A DNA stretch of 64,000 nucleotides from Ruminococcus sp. (GTDB lineage Bacteria; Bacillota; Clostridia; Oscillospirales; Acutalibacteraceae): contig JAFRCW010000040.1 of the NCBI GenBank assembly GCA_017404145.1, forward strand, positions 62,001-126,000. Reading direction: 5' to 3'. Positions 51,002-60,330 of the stretch are shown piece after piece. Under the pieces are notes generated by a model. That model did no database searches. It saw only the letters and a program-made list of their open reading frames with translations, and was not told where the DNA came from. The stretch's first letter is position 1; each line of letters begins with the position of its first letter. A program made the position numbers and the translations under genes.

Positions 51002-51073
51002 GGCTCCTTAGTCAAACGGTTACGACGTCGGATTCTCAATCCGAAGATGTGAGTTCAACTCTCGCAGGAGTCA
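51002..51073 (+). tRNA. tRNA-Glu (CTC)
   Basis: GGCTCCT/AGGAGTC acceptor, A73, no encoded CCA. Anticodon stem TCGGA/TCCGA with loop TTCTCAA. It reads GAG only; a second Glu isoacceptor in the same array. Confidence 0.82.
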
Positions 51074-51079
51074 TCATAC

Positions 51080-51153
51080 GACTCGGTAGTTCAATTAGGC
51101 AGAACGCCTGATCGCCTGTCAGGAGGTTGCGGGTTCAACTCCCGTCCGGGTCT
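51080..51153 (+). tRNA. Asp-like tRNA body with GCC (Gly) anticodon
   Basis: Acceptor GACTCGG/CCGGGTC; D and T arms as in tRNA-Asp. Perfect stem CCTGA/TCAGG (51107-51111 with 51119-51123) encloses loop TCGCCTG, giving anticodon GCC with C instead of U at position 33. Position 73 is T and no CCA is encoded. Charging and decoding are both doubtful. Confidence 0.65.
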
Positions 51154-51163
51154 TTCTATCAAG

Positions 51164-51205
51164 ACCATACCGTTGATACAATGTCGATGGTATGGTTTTT
51201 CTCTT
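51164..51205 (+). terminator. Terminator of the tRNA array
   Basis: ACCATACC (51164-51171) pairs with GGTATGGT (51189-51196), then TTTTTCTCTTT. Confidence 0.85.
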
Positions 51206-51410
51206 TCCTCTTGCTGTCAGGCTAAGCCAACCATAAACGCGTGCACGCCCATCTATGCGTTTTGTATACAGCTGCTTCGGTGTTTTGGTGACAATCTTGT
51301 ATTAACCCTTGCGAAGCATTTATGGATTTGCTATACTTTGCATATTGTATGAATGACTTTCAAGCTGTACACGGAAATCCCGAACGATAGGAAAAGGGGA
51401 TCATACCTTT

Positions 51411-52295
51411 ATGCTGAATTTTCAACCGATAGAAATTGATAAAATACCGCTCTACAAGCAATATTACGACTACAAAAGCGCGCTCGGATGCGAGTATAAC
51501 TTCGTCAGCGGCTATTTGTGGAGTAAAGAGTATCTATTGCGCGTTGCGCTTTATGACGATACGCTGATCAAGGCGTATTTCCGCGATGACAAAACCATCT
51601 GGGGCTACTGCCTTCCCTCGGGAAAAAATGTGAAGGGCGCGGTGGAAGCGGCGCTTGGCGACGCCCGGGACAGGGGACAGGAGCCGATGTTCGGCTATCT
51701 GTCGAAAAGTGAAAAAGAAAAGCTGGAGGAGATGTTCCCCTCACAGTATGTTTTTGAGAGGTCTTATGATACGCAGGACTACATCTATCTTTCCGAAGAT
51801 CTTGCAGGACTTGAGGGCAAGCGTTTTCACGCAAAGCGCAATCACATTTCGCACTTTTTCCGTGAATACCCGGATGCATACGCTGCTCCGCTGAACGACG
51901 GAAATCTGTCCGACGCCCTGCGCGTGATGGAGCTGTGGTGTAAGGAAAACGATCTTGATCCCGAAAAATACGGCGAGTACGCCGTGTTCTGCGATGCACT
52001 GGAGCACTATCAACAGCTTCAGATGCGCGGCGCGGTGCTCTACGCCGACGGCAAGCCGGTCGCTATGACGCTCGGCAGTGAGATATCGAGTCTGTGTTTT
52101 GATATTAACTTTGAAAAAGCCCTGCGTGAATACAGCGGCAGCTACGCGGTGATCAACAACGAGTTTGCCAAGACGCTGACCGCCTACAAATATATCAACA
52201 GGGAAGAGGACCTCGGGATCGAAGGACTTCGCAAGTCGAAGCTTTCGTATTATCCTGCTATCATCTATGACAGATTTGAGGCAAAACCGAAATGA
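51411..52295 (+). CDS. DUF2156 protein (GNAT-fold, lysyltransferase-like)
   Basis: 294 residues. The DUF2156 pattern is visible: NFQPIEIDKIPLYKQYY, CEYNFVSGYLW, KGKRFHAKRNHISHFFREYP-type segment (RFHAKRNHISHF), VINNEFAKTL and INREEDLGIEGLRKSKLSYYPA near the end. The fold is a tandem GNAT as in MprF C-terminal domains, which transfer aminoacyl groups from tRNA to lipids, but here there is no membrane part. The true substrate is unknown. It overlaps the next gene by 4 bp (ATGA), so both are one operon. It lies just downstream of the tRNA array. Confidence 0.86.
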   Translation: MLNFQPIEIDKIPLYKQYYDYKSALGCEYNFVSGYLWSKEYLLRVALYDDTLIKAYFRDDKTIWGYCLPSGKNVKGAVEAALGDARDRGQEPMFGYLSKSEKEKLEEMFPSQYVFERSYDTQDYIYLSEDLAGLEGKRFHAKRNHISHFFREYPDAYAAPLNDGNLSDALRVMELWCKENDLDPEKYGEYAVFCDALEHYQQLQMRGAVLYADGKPVAMTLGSEISSLCFDINFEKALREYSGSYAVINNEFAKTLTAYKYINREEDLGIEGLRKSKLSYYPAIIYDRFEAKPK

Positions 52296-53092
52296 CTGTT
52301 TACCGAACTCATACCGACCGCGACCTTCCTCAGTTGAAAAAGATATGGCTCTCCTGCTTTGAGGAGAAAGAAGAAGCGGCAGAATTGTTTTTTGAAAGGA
52401 ACAAAGGATCTTTTCATGCTTATGTCTGTGAGGAGGACGGCGGACTCGTTTCTGCGCTGTATCTGATCGACTGTATATTGAACGGCGAAAAAGCCCATTA
52501 CCTTTGCGGCGCGGCGACCCTGCCGGAATACCGCGGACGCGGGAGCATGTCGGCGCTGATCGCGTACGCCTTGGATGACGCGAAACGCCGCGGCGACTGT
52601 TTTTCACTGCTGTTTCCCGCGAGCGATTCACTGTACGGGTTTTATGCGAAATACGCCTATCAGCCCTCCTGTGCGGTCAAAAGCGCGGAGCTTGATACCG
52701 ATACCGAGAGAAAGCAGCGCGTCGGTTTTCCCGATCTGCATACATTACAGACGGAATACGCCGACAAGAATTCGCTTTTCTGGGATGACGGCTTTATCCG
52801 CTTTGCCGCCGATTATTACGGCTGTTACGGCGCAAAGACCGCGCAGAGCGCAGACGCCTTCGCGATCTTTCAGCCCGACGGCGATTTTGCCGAAGTGTAT
52901 TATGCGCTCTACAGCGATATAGAAGCGCTGAAAGCCTTGCTCGCGGATCAGGGTGTCAAGCGTTTTCGCCTGATGACCGCGGCGGATGATCCGCTGTTGA
53001 AAGGCAAGATCACAAAGCCGTTCGGGATGATCCTTCCGCTCTGCGGCGGTCGGGCTCCCGAGAATGTATTCATAGGAATCACACTGCAATAG
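52292..53092 (+). CDS. GNAT-family N-acetyltransferase (Eis-like)
   Basis: 266 residues. The acetyl-CoA-binding motif is in LCGAATLPEYRGRGSMSALIAYALDDAKRRG, with the R-G-x-G-x loop. A further C-terminal region (about 135-266) with FAIFQPDGDFAEVYYALYS resembles the second half of Eis-type enzymes. Target unknown. Translationally coupled to the DUF2156 gene. It ends with TAG. Confidence 0.86.
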   Translation: MTVYRTHTDRDLPQLKKIWLSCFEEKEEAAELFFERNKGSFHAYVCEEDGGLVSALYLIDCILNGEKAHYLCGAATLPEYRGRGSMSALIAYALDDAKRRGDCFSLLFPASDSLYGFYAKYAYQPSCAVKSAELDTDTERKQRVGFPDLHTLQTEYADKNSLFWDDGFIRFAADYYGCYGAKTAQSADAFAIFQPDGDFAEVYYALYSDIEALKALLADQGVKRFRLMTAADDPLLKGKITKPFGMILPLCGGRAPENVFIGITLQ

Positions 53093-53130
53093 AAATACCA
53101 TCAGGATGAAAAACCCTGATGGTATTTTTT
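53093..53130. terminator. Bidirectional terminator between GNAT and xdhC genes
   Basis: AAATACCATCAGG/CCTGATGGTATTT 13-bp stem with TTTTTT on the plus strand. Confidence 0.85.
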
Positions 53131-53160
53131 GTCAAGCAGTTAAAAAATATGATAGCAAAA

Positions 53161-53655
53161 TCAAAAATCGATTTCTTTGCCCAGCCGGCGGTACATGGTC
53201 TTTTTGACCGCCCGGAAAATATTTTCATAGCCCGTACAGCGGCACAGATGACCAGAGAGGAGTTTTCTCAACTCGTCGTCGGAATAAAGCTTATTTGCTT
53301 CTAAGATCTCTTCTGCCGTCATAATAAAGCCCGGGGTGCAGAAGCCGCACTGGATCGCCGTCTCATCGATGAACGCCTGCTGGATATCCGAGAGCTCTCC
53401 GTTGGGACCCGCTAAGCCCTCCAGCGTCAGGATATGCTTTCCCTCTGCCCATACCGCAAGATAGATGCAGGAGTTGAACGCCTCGCCGTCGATCAGCACG
53501 TTGCACGCGCCGCATTCGCCGACCTCACAGCCTTTTTTGACGGAGGTCAGATGATACTCGTTTCTTAGCATATCGGTCAAAGACGCGCGAACGTCGACCG
53601 ACCTCTCAACGTCCTTGCCGTTGATGTTGCAGTGAATCACTTTATATTGACTCAT
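53161..53655 (-). CDS. xdhC: Xanthine dehydrogenase-type 2Fe-2S subunit
   Basis: 164 residues. Plant-type 2Fe-2S cluster CEVGECGAC...C (residues about 43-64) and the second, helical cluster CGFCTPG...CRCTGY. It delivers electrons from the Mo centre to the FAD subunit. It overlaps xdhB by 4 bp (TCA/ATGAG region), so the order xdhA-xdhB-xdhC is one operon. Confidence 0.92.
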   Translation of the reverse strand: MSQYKVIHCNINGKDVERSVDVRASLTDMLRNEYHLTSVKKGCEVGECGACNVLIDGEAFNSCIYLAVWAEGKHILTLEGLAGPNGELSDIQQAFIDETAIQCGFCTPGFIMTAEEILEANKLYSDDELRKLLSGHLCRCTGYENIFRAVKKTMYRRLGKEIDF

Positions 53656-54542
53656 TCGAGTTCACCTCCGGCTTTTTTGATCGATTCAAAGAGGCAGCGT
53701 TTAGCCATTTCTACCGCGATATGCAGTCTAAAGTCGCGGCTTGCTCTCCACGAGTTGCGCGGGTTGATATCATTTAAGACAGCCAACGAAAACTTATCCA
53801 AAAGGTCTTTGGAAATTTCGCTGCCGTTCGCGACTGCCTCCGCGCTCGGGGCGCGCATCGGAACGGGTCCGGCTACGCCGTAAGCGATCCGGCACCGCTT
53901 TATCGTCTTTTTGTCCTCGCTGAGACGGACATTGACAGAGCAGCCCAGAGACGCGATCTCCATCGCGTTGCGCAGACCGTACTTAATATAATGTCCGCAA
54001 GTATTCTCGTAGCTTTCTTTGGGGATCAGGATCGCGGTCTGGATCTCGCCTTCATCCGCTCGGATATCGACCACGCCCGCTTTGATATAGAAGTCCTTGA
54101 TCGGGATGCGTCTGACGCCGTTTTTGCCGGTCAGCTCCACGATCGCCTCCCACGCGTGCAGGGTCGAAGCAGAATCCGCCGAGGTGACGCCGTTACAGGT
54201 GTTGCCGCCGATGGTGCCGATGTTACGGATCTGAGGAGATCCGACCTGATCGACCGCCTCGCCTAAGACGTTGATATATTGCCGGATGATCGGGTCGCGG
54301 GTAATATGTGAAAAGCTCGTAAGTGACCCGATGCGGATGTTCTCATCCTCGTCGATGCTGACGCCGCGCATCTCATCGATCATATAGATAGAGATCAGCT
54401 CTTTTCCGGCGCGTCTGCCCTCGCGCATCTGTACCAGCACATCCGATCCGCCCGCGATGATTTGTGCCTCGGGATGATCCAAGCGAAGCTGTATAGCATG
54501 CTGTACGCTTTCGGCTTCATACAGCGCTTTCATATCATACAT
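53652..54542 (-). CDS. xdhB: Xanthine dehydrogenase-type FAD subunit
   Basis: 296 residues. PCMH-type FAD domain: QIIAGGSDVLVQMREG, QVGSPQIRNIGTIGGNTCNGVTSADS (FAD loop), and a C-terminal CO-dehydrogenase flavoprotein domain (YGVAGPVPMRAPSAE...). It passes electrons to NAD+. Six bp downstream of xdhA. Confidence 0.92.
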   Translation of the reverse strand: MYDMKALYEAESVQHAIQLRLDHPEAQIIAGGSDVLVQMREGRRAGKELISIYMIDEMRGVSIDEDENIRIGSLTSFSHITRDPIIRQYINVLGEAVDQVGSPQIRNIGTIGGNTCNGVTSADSASTLHAWEAIVELTGKNGVRRIPIKDFYIKAGVVDIRADEGEIQTAILIPKESYENTCGHYIKYGLRNAMEIASLGCSVNVRLSEDKKTIKRCRIAYGVAGPVPMRAPSAEAVANGSEISKDLLDKFSLAVLNDINPRNSWRASRDFRLHIAVEMAKRCLFESIKKAGGELE

Positions 54543-54548
54543 AGATCG

Positions 54549-56858
54549 TTACTCCTCCTTCCACGGGTCGTTGATCAGTCCGGCTTTGCTGAATTCTGCG
54601 AACAGCACATGCGGATTGATCGGATTTCGGTTGATGGCGACGCCTGTCGCGTTGAAGATTGCGTTGCGGATCGCAGGAGCTCCCGAGCATGCCGGCGGCT
54701 CTCCTAAAGCCTTGGTGCCGAACGGAGAGGTCGGCTCGGGATTCTCGATGAAGTACGCCTCGAGGTTCGGATGATCCATAAACGTCGAGAGCTTATAGTC
54801 CAGCAGATTGTTGTTCAGCGGTCTGCCGGTTTTTTCGTCAAAGATCAGCTGTTCGCTCAGTCCGTAACCGATCGCCATGGACATACCGCCGTGTACCTGC
54901 GCTTCGGCGAGAGCGGGGTTGATCAGACTGCCGCAGTCGTGTACGTTGACGATCCTGACCACTTTTGTTTTACACATTTCGATATCGACCTCAACTTCCG
55001 CAAAGGTACAGCCGAAGGAATAGGCGTTGTTGCGGATGGTAAAGGTGGATTCGGCGGTGAGATGCTCGCTGTGGACAGGGTTGTACTGGGCGGTCATCGC
55101 AAGTTCCTTCAGACTCATCAGCGTCTGACCGTCGTCTTTTCTGATGATGTTGCCGTCCTTGATATCCATCTCGGATTCTGCCCGATCGATAGTTTCGGCG
55201 GCGTATTTCAGGATCTTTTCTTTTAAAAGTCCTGCGGTCTGTTGGATTGAGAAGCCGGCGACATATGTCTGGCGGGACGCGTATGCGCCGAGACCCGTGG
55301 GCGTGATATCGGTATCCTGACAGGATACGACGTGAACGTCCTTATAGCTCTTCAGTCCCAAAGCCTCAGCGGTCATCTGGGCGTATACCGTGTCGGCGCC
55401 CTGACCGATTTCCGTCTCGCCGCACTGCATCGTGACCGTGCCGTCAAGATTGAGGAGCATCCGGTTGGACGAGGTCTCGAGCGAGATGGGGTATACCGCA
55501 GTGTTGTACCAGAACGTCGCCAGTCCGATACCGCGGCGGATGGGTCCGCTCTCATTCGCGTATTCTTTCATCTTGCGCTCATAATCAATGATCTCGGCGC
55601 CCTTTTTCATACACGTTCTGAAGGAGTCGAAATAATTGACGTTGCCCGTGAAATCATCCCTGTAGCCGTCGGGCATGATGTTCAGACGTCTGAATGCCAT
55701 CGGGTCCATTCCTACGGCATGGGCGCAGTCGTCAATATTAGATTCGTCCGCAAAGGACGCCTGCGGCATACCGTAGCCGCGCATCGCGCCCGCGGCGGGT
55801 TTGTTGGTGAAGACCGTATAGCTGTCGCACTCCATATGAGGACAGGGATAATGCTGATGGAAGGATCCCATCGCTTTCGCGACGATCGAATGTCCGTGGG
55901 AGGCGTAGGCGCCCTGATTGGAGAAGAGCTCCACCTTTCTTGCGGCGATCACACCGTCTTTTCTCAGCCACGAGACAATATGAAAACGAATCGCGTGGCG
56001 CACGCGGTTGGAGACGAAGGTCTCTTCTCTGGAACAGTCGATCCTCACACAGCGTCCGCCCACCTGAGTGGAGCACCACGCGCACAGCGGCTCATACAGC
56101 GCGTCCTGCTTATTGCCGAATCCGCCGCCGATATACGGCTTGATAATGCGGATATCTCCCCACGGTCTGCCGAGCGCCTGACCGACGATGCGGCGGACGA
56201 TATGCGGGATCTGGGTGGATGACACTACGGTGATACGGCCGTTTTCCTCATAGGCGAAACAGCCGTGGTTTTCGATATGACAGTGCTGAACGGTAGGGGT
56301 CTCATACCAGCCCTCCACCTTGATCAGCCCTTCTTCTTGGATGGCGCTTTGGTAGTCGCCGATTCGGGTTTGGGTATGTTTTAATATATTATGAGGATAC
56401 TCTCCGTGCAGCTGCGGCGCGCCGTCCTCCATCGCCTTTTGGACGTCAAGGACAAAGGGCAGTTCTTCATATTCGACCGTAAGCGCACGCACGCCCTGCA
56501 TCGCGGAGACTTCGTTATCCGCGATCACTACGGCGATATCGTCGCCCCAGTAGCGGACATGGGTGTTAAGCAGTTTTCTGTCCGCTACGTCCTGATGTCC
56601 CGGATCCATCGACCACGGATGTCCCGCGGTAGGAAAAGGGATGTCCGGTACGTCAAAGCAGGTCAGCACCTTGACGACGCCGGGGATCTGAAGCGCCTTT
56701 TGCGTATCGATCGACTTGACGATCGCGTGCGCTTTCTCGGCGTGCTTGATGCGCACAAAGAGTGCATCCGCAGGCATACGGTCTTCGTAGTACTTCGTTC
56801 TGCCTGAGGCCTTGTCGTAGCCGTCTACTCTTGCTTCGCTTTTTCCGACTTTATTCAT
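54549..56858 (-). CDS. xdhA: Xanthine dehydrogenase-type molybdopterin subunit
   Basis: 769 residues (Met 56858, AAGGAGGG 7 nt upstream; 56861 is possible). Aldehyde-oxidase/XDH a/b hammerhead domain (KASGRTKYYEDRMPADALFVRIKHAEKAHA), then the Mo-binding domains: GGGFGNKQD, AGAMRGYGMPQ, QCGETEIGQGADTVYAQ, and the C-terminal SPFGTKALGEPP with the active-site Glu (GEPP). The substrate may be xanthine, hypoxanthine or another N-heterocycle; sequence alone does not decide. This is the head of the three-gene operon. Confidence 0.92.
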   Translation of the reverse strand: MNKVGKSEARVDGYDKASGRTKYYEDRMPADALFVRIKHAEKAHAIVKSIDTQKALQIPGVVKVLTCFDVPDIPFPTAGHPWSMDPGHQDVADRKLLNTHVRYWGDDIAVVIADNEVSAMQGVRALTVEYEELPFVLDVQKAMEDGAPQLHGEYPHNILKHTQTRIGDYQSAIQEEGLIKVEGWYETPTVQHCHIENHGCFAYEENGRITVVSSTQIPHIVRRIVGQALGRPWGDIRIIKPYIGGGFGNKQDALYEPLCAWCSTQVGGRCVRIDCSREETFVSNRVRHAIRFHIVSWLRKDGVIAARKVELFSNQGAYASHGHSIVAKAMGSFHQHYPCPHMECDSYTVFTNKPAAGAMRGYGMPQASFADESNIDDCAHAVGMDPMAFRRLNIMPDGYRDDFTGNVNYFDSFRTCMKKGAEIIDYERKMKEYANESGPIRRGIGLATFWYNTAVYPISLETSSNRMLLNLDGTVTMQCGETEIGQGADTVYAQMTAEALGLKSYKDVHVVSCQDTDITPTGLGAYASRQTYVAGFSIQQTAGLLKEKILKYAAETIDRAESEMDIKDGNIIRKDDGQTLMSLKELAMTAQYNPVHSEHLTAESTFTIRNNAYSFGCTFAEVEVDIEMCKTKVVRIVNVHDCGSLINPALAEAQVHGGMSMAIGYGLSEQLIFDEKTGRPLNNNLLDYKLSTFMDHPNLEAYFIENPEPTSPFGTKALGEPPACSGAPAIRNAIFNATGVAINRNPINPHVLFAEFSKAGLINDPWKEE

Positions 56859-56965
56859 CATTACCCCTCCTTAGAGCAGGATAATATGGATTGTTCTGGG
56901 ATCAACCCCGTCTTGACACAGGGTTGATGATTCTGTAAAATAATGGATAACAAGGATGTGATGAT

Positions 56966-57583
56966 GTGAAAAATTCTGATCAAATCCCGATTGGCTGTGT
57001 GATCCTTGCCGCAGGCAATTCGACCCGTTTCGGCAGAAATAAACTATTCACCGAAATCAACGGAAAAACCATGATAGTGCGCGCCTTTGCTTCTGTTCCC
57101 GCAGAAAAGCTGCGCGGCGTTGTTGTCGTCACACAGTATGAGGACGTCCGAAGGCTCGCCGAGAGCTTCGGCTTTTTCTCTATCGTCAACTCTCATCCCG
57201 AATGGGGTCTCAGCCACAGCGTCAGGCTCGGGACCGAGGCGCTGAAAGATCAGTGCGGGGGGATCCTCTATCAGGTCGCAGACCAGCCTTGGCTGAAGCG
57301 TGAAAGCGTCTGTGGAATGCTGGATGTGTTTTGTGAGCATCCCGACAGCATCGTCGCTATGAGCAGCAACGGGAAAAGAGGCAATCCCTGTATCTTCCCG
57401 AAAGCGTTCTTTGACGAACTGTGCGCTTTGTCAGGCGACAAAGGCGGCAGAGCTGTGATCGAACACCACGAGGATCGACTGCTCCTGTTTGAAGTCTCCG
57501 CAGAAGAACTTGCGGATATCGATACGCCGGAGGATATAGACAATATCAATGAGGAATTAGGAATGAGGAATGAGGAATCATAA
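56966..57583 (+). CDS. mocA: Molybdenum cofactor cytidylyltransferase-like protein (MocA)
   Basis: 205 residues. Nucleotidyltransferase motif VILAAGNSTRFGRNKLF, then DQPWLKRESVCGM, GKRGNPCIFPKAFFDEL, and GGRAVIEHHEDRLL...DIDTPEDI. The MocA/TIGR03310 group attaches CMP to molybdopterin for XDH-type enzymes and belongs to the selenium-dependent hydroxylase gene set. It is divergent from xdhA and convergent to the fused dehydrogenase. The last 11 residues are encoded by an intergenic-type repeat (AATTAGGAATGAGGAATGAGG), so the natural end was probably earlier. Confidence 0.87.
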   Translation: MKNSDQIPIGCVILAAGNSTRFGRNKLFTEINGKTMIVRAFASVPAEKLRGVVVVTQYEDVRRLAESFGFFSIVNSHPEWGLSHSVRLGTEALKDQCGGILYQVADQPWLKRESVCGMLDVFCEHPDSIVAMSSNGKRGNPCIFPKAFFDELCALSGDKGGRAVIEHHEDRLLLFEVSAEELADIDTPEDIDNINEELGMRNEES

Positions 57584-57617
57584 GATTTCTCGGCAAGCTC
57601 CCTTATTTTGGGAGCTT

Positions 57618-60203
57618 TTATTTTTTCCTTGCATAGGGCGTGTTCTGAAGCGGGAGCGAAAAACGCCGCTGTCCGTCCAGCTGATAATATGCTTCTGCGA
57701 TCGCGGGCGCGGTGGGGATCGAGGTGATCTCTCCGATACCGATCGCGCCGTTCGCAAGATCGAGTCCGGGCTTTTCTACCACGATCGCTTTGATCTGGGG
57801 CGGGATCTGATTCGCCTTGAATAATCCGAGGGTACCGTATTTTGCGGTCGGCTTGCAGTTGTCGTCGATCGGATACTGTTCCGTCAGCGCAAAGCCCATC
57901 GACATCACCATGCCGCCCTCGATCTGTCCTTCGCAGGACAAGGGATTGACCGCCTTGCCGACGTCGTGAGCGGCGATCAGCTTCTTGATCTTTCCCGATT
58001 CTTTATCCAAAATACACATCTGGGTCGCGTAGCCATACGCTACATGGGAGACGGGGTTCGGTACATCCGCGCCGAGCGGGTCGGTCTTGGCAAGATACTC
58101 TCCGTAAAATTCTTGACCGATCAGATCAGAAAGTGTTTTTCCTTTGAGCGCTTCAACCAGCTTTTCGCAGGCTCTTCTGCATGCCTCGCCGGTGATCAGC
58201 GTCTGGCGCGAGCCGGAGGTATCGCCCGAGTCGGGAGCGATCCATGTGTTACTTCTCTCATATACGATATCGTCGGGGGAGAGCCCAGCGTTAGTGACGA
58301 CCATCTGGGTCAGCACGGTACCGAGTCCTTGTCCGATACACGAAGCGCCCGAATAGATATGCACCTTCGCGTCATTTTCGACAATCAGCTTCACTCTGCC
58401 CCAGTCGGGCAGACCTACGCCGACGCCCGCGTTTTTCATCGCGCAGGCAAGACCGACCGGATCGCCGTTCTTGACGGCTTCGTCATAATAAGGCTTGATC
58501 GCCTCTAATGTTTCTACCAAGCCGGTTTCCGCTCCTACGATCTGACCGTTCGGCAAAACACCCCCGGGACGGATCGCGTTGCGGTATCGGATCTCCCATG
58601 GGGAGATACCGACAAGCTCCGCCATCTCGTTCAAGAGCGATTCTGTGGCAAAACAGGTCTGGGTCACGCCGAAGCCTCGAAAAGCTCCGGCAGGGGGATT
58701 GTTGGTATAATAGGCGCGACCTTCTATCTCAAAATTCTCATAAGCATAAGGTCCTGCCGCATGGGTACAAGCGCGCTCTAAAACAGGACCGCCCAAGGAT
58801 GCGAACGCGCCGGTGTCGGAGATAACGCTCGCCTTGACGCCCTGTATGATCCCGTTCTCATCACAGCCCATGGTGAAATCCATCTTAAACGGATGACGCT
58901 TCGGATGGATCAGGATCGACTCGCTTCTGGTGAGCTTGACCTTGACGGGAACTCTCGCGACATACGCGATCAAAGCGGCGTGGTGCTGGACGGACATATC
59001 TTCTTTTCCGCCGAAGCCGCCGCCGACAAGCTGGTTCTCCACTAAACAATGGTCATAGTCCACGCCGAGCATCTGGGCGCATTCGTGCAGGGTGGTGTGA
59101 GCGCTCTGATCGGAGGTCAGCAGCTTGACGCCGCCGTTCTCAAGCGGGATCGCGACGCAGCATTCCGGCTCTAAGAACGCGTGCTCCGTCCACGGCGTTT
59201 CAAAATGATGCGTCAAAACATATTTGGAATTTTTGATCGCGCCGTCGGCGTCGCCGCGGGACACGTGCTTATATGCCTGTATATTGTTCTCGTCGGTCTC
59301 AAAAACCAGAGGCGCGTTCTTTCTCGCCGCTTCTTCGGGATTATGAACGGCTTCTAAGACTTCATACTCGACCTTGACGAGCTTTTTTGCCTGTTCCAGC
59401 GTTTCTCTGTCTTTCGCGCACACCAAGGCGACTGAGTCGCCCAGATAATGGGTGATCTCCCCGACGGGGATCAGGGTAGGCTGATCCTTCTTGATGTGAC
59501 CGACATAGTTCTTGCCCGGGATATCCTTTGCGGTGAGCACACACACAACGCCGGGCAGGCTTTCCGCCTCTTGTGTATCGATCGACAGCACACGGGCGCG
59601 CGGATACCGACTGCGCACGGCGCTGCCGTAGCACATACCGTCCACATAGATATCGTCGGGATATTTACCGTAACCCTGTACCTTCTCCGCGACGTCAATA
59701 CGCAGTGAGCGGGAACCCACGGAATAATCGCTGTCATCCGACGGGATCTTCTTCTCTCTGATCACCTCGGCGGCAAGAAGAATACCGTCGATGATCTTCA
59801 CATAGCCGGTACAGCGGCAGATGTTGTTTCTGATGGCGTAGGCGGCTTCTTCTCTTGTGGGGTCGGGATTGACGTCAATCAGCGATTTTGCCGCCATGAC
59901 CATGCCGGGGATACAAAAGCCGCACTGAACCGCTCCGGCTTTTCCGAAAGCGTAGGTATACGCTTCCTTCTCAAATTCAGAGAGTCCTTCTACGGTGATG
60001 ACAGACTTGCCCTCCATCTTATCTGTCTGAGGGATACACGCCTTCGTCAGTTTTCCGTCAACCAGAACATGGCAGGTGCCGCACGCGCCCTCGCTGCAAC
60101 CGTCTTTAACGCTTGTCAGATGCAGTTCATCGCGCAGATATCTTATCAACTTTTGGTTCTTTTCCACCGTAACGGTTTTTCCGTTGACCGAAAATGTTGC
60201 CAT
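57618..60203 (-). CDS. Selenium-dependent xanthine dehydrogenase-type enzyme, fused Fe-S and Mo domains
   Basis: 861 residues in one chain. The 2Fe-2S domains occupy 1-160 (CSEGACGTC...C; CGFCIPG...CRCTGY), and a Mo-hydroxylase domain covers about 170-861 (RIDVAEKVQGYGKYPDDIY, GGGFGGKEDMSVQ, AGAFRGFGVTQ, SCIGQGLGTVLTQ, GAIGIGEITS). No FAD domain. This fusion and its neighbours (yedF, yedE, selD, yqeB, yqeC, mocA) match the selenium-dependent molybdenum hydroxylase family (TIGR03311), which uses a labile Se atom at Mo rather than selenocysteine. Substrate: purine or a related heterocycle, not determined. Confidence 0.88.
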   Translation of the reverse strand: MATFSVNGKTVTVEKNQKLIRYLRDELHLTSVKDGCSEGACGTCHVLVDGKLTKACIPQTDKMEGKSVITVEGLSEFEKEAYTYAFGKAGAVQCGFCIPGMVMAAKSLIDVNPDPTREEAAYAIRNNICRCTGYVKIIDGILLAAEVIREKKIPSDDSDYSVGSRSLRIDVAEKVQGYGKYPDDIYVDGMCYGSAVRSRYPRARVLSIDTQEAESLPGVVCVLTAKDIPGKNYVGHIKKDQPTLIPVGEITHYLGDSVALVCAKDRETLEQAKKLVKVEYEVLEAVHNPEEAARKNAPLVFETDENNIQAYKHVSRGDADGAIKNSKYVLTHHFETPWTEHAFLEPECCVAIPLENGGVKLLTSDQSAHTTLHECAQMLGVDYDHCLVENQLVGGGFGGKEDMSVQHHAALIAYVARVPVKVKLTRSESILIHPKRHPFKMDFTMGCDENGIIQGVKASVISDTGAFASLGGPVLERACTHAAGPYAYENFEIEGRAYYTNNPPAGAFRGFGVTQTCFATESLLNEMAELVGISPWEIRYRNAIRPGGVLPNGQIVGAETGLVETLEAIKPYYDEAVKNGDPVGLACAMKNAGVGVGLPDWGRVKLIVENDAKVHIYSGASCIGQGLGTVLTQMVVTNAGLSPDDIVYERSNTWIAPDSGDTSGSRQTLITGEACRRACEKLVEALKGKTLSDLIGQEFYGEYLAKTDPLGADVPNPVSHVAYGYATQMCILDKESGKIKKLIAAHDVGKAVNPLSCEGQIEGGMVMSMGFALTEQYPIDDNCKPTAKYGTLGLFKANQIPPQIKAIVVEKPGLDLANGAIGIGEITSIPTAPAIAEAYYQLDGQRRFSLPLQNTPYARKK

Positions 60204-60330
60204 AAAGCGATACCCTTTCTGCGTACTTACAAGTGATATACTTACTCATAATTATTGTATCATACGATAACAAAATAATCAATTGGAAATCAGAAATATC
60301 TCGTTATTCTTTCCGATGAATAACAATCAA

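Noticed and set aside
50225-51205. Prophage tRNA cluster
   Set aside because: No phage structural, integrase or lysis genes were seen in the window, so a phage origin cannot be claimed although an ancient one is possible.
55332-56222. Long plus-strand ORF inside xdhA
   Set aside because: Shadow of the conserved Mo-subunit gene.
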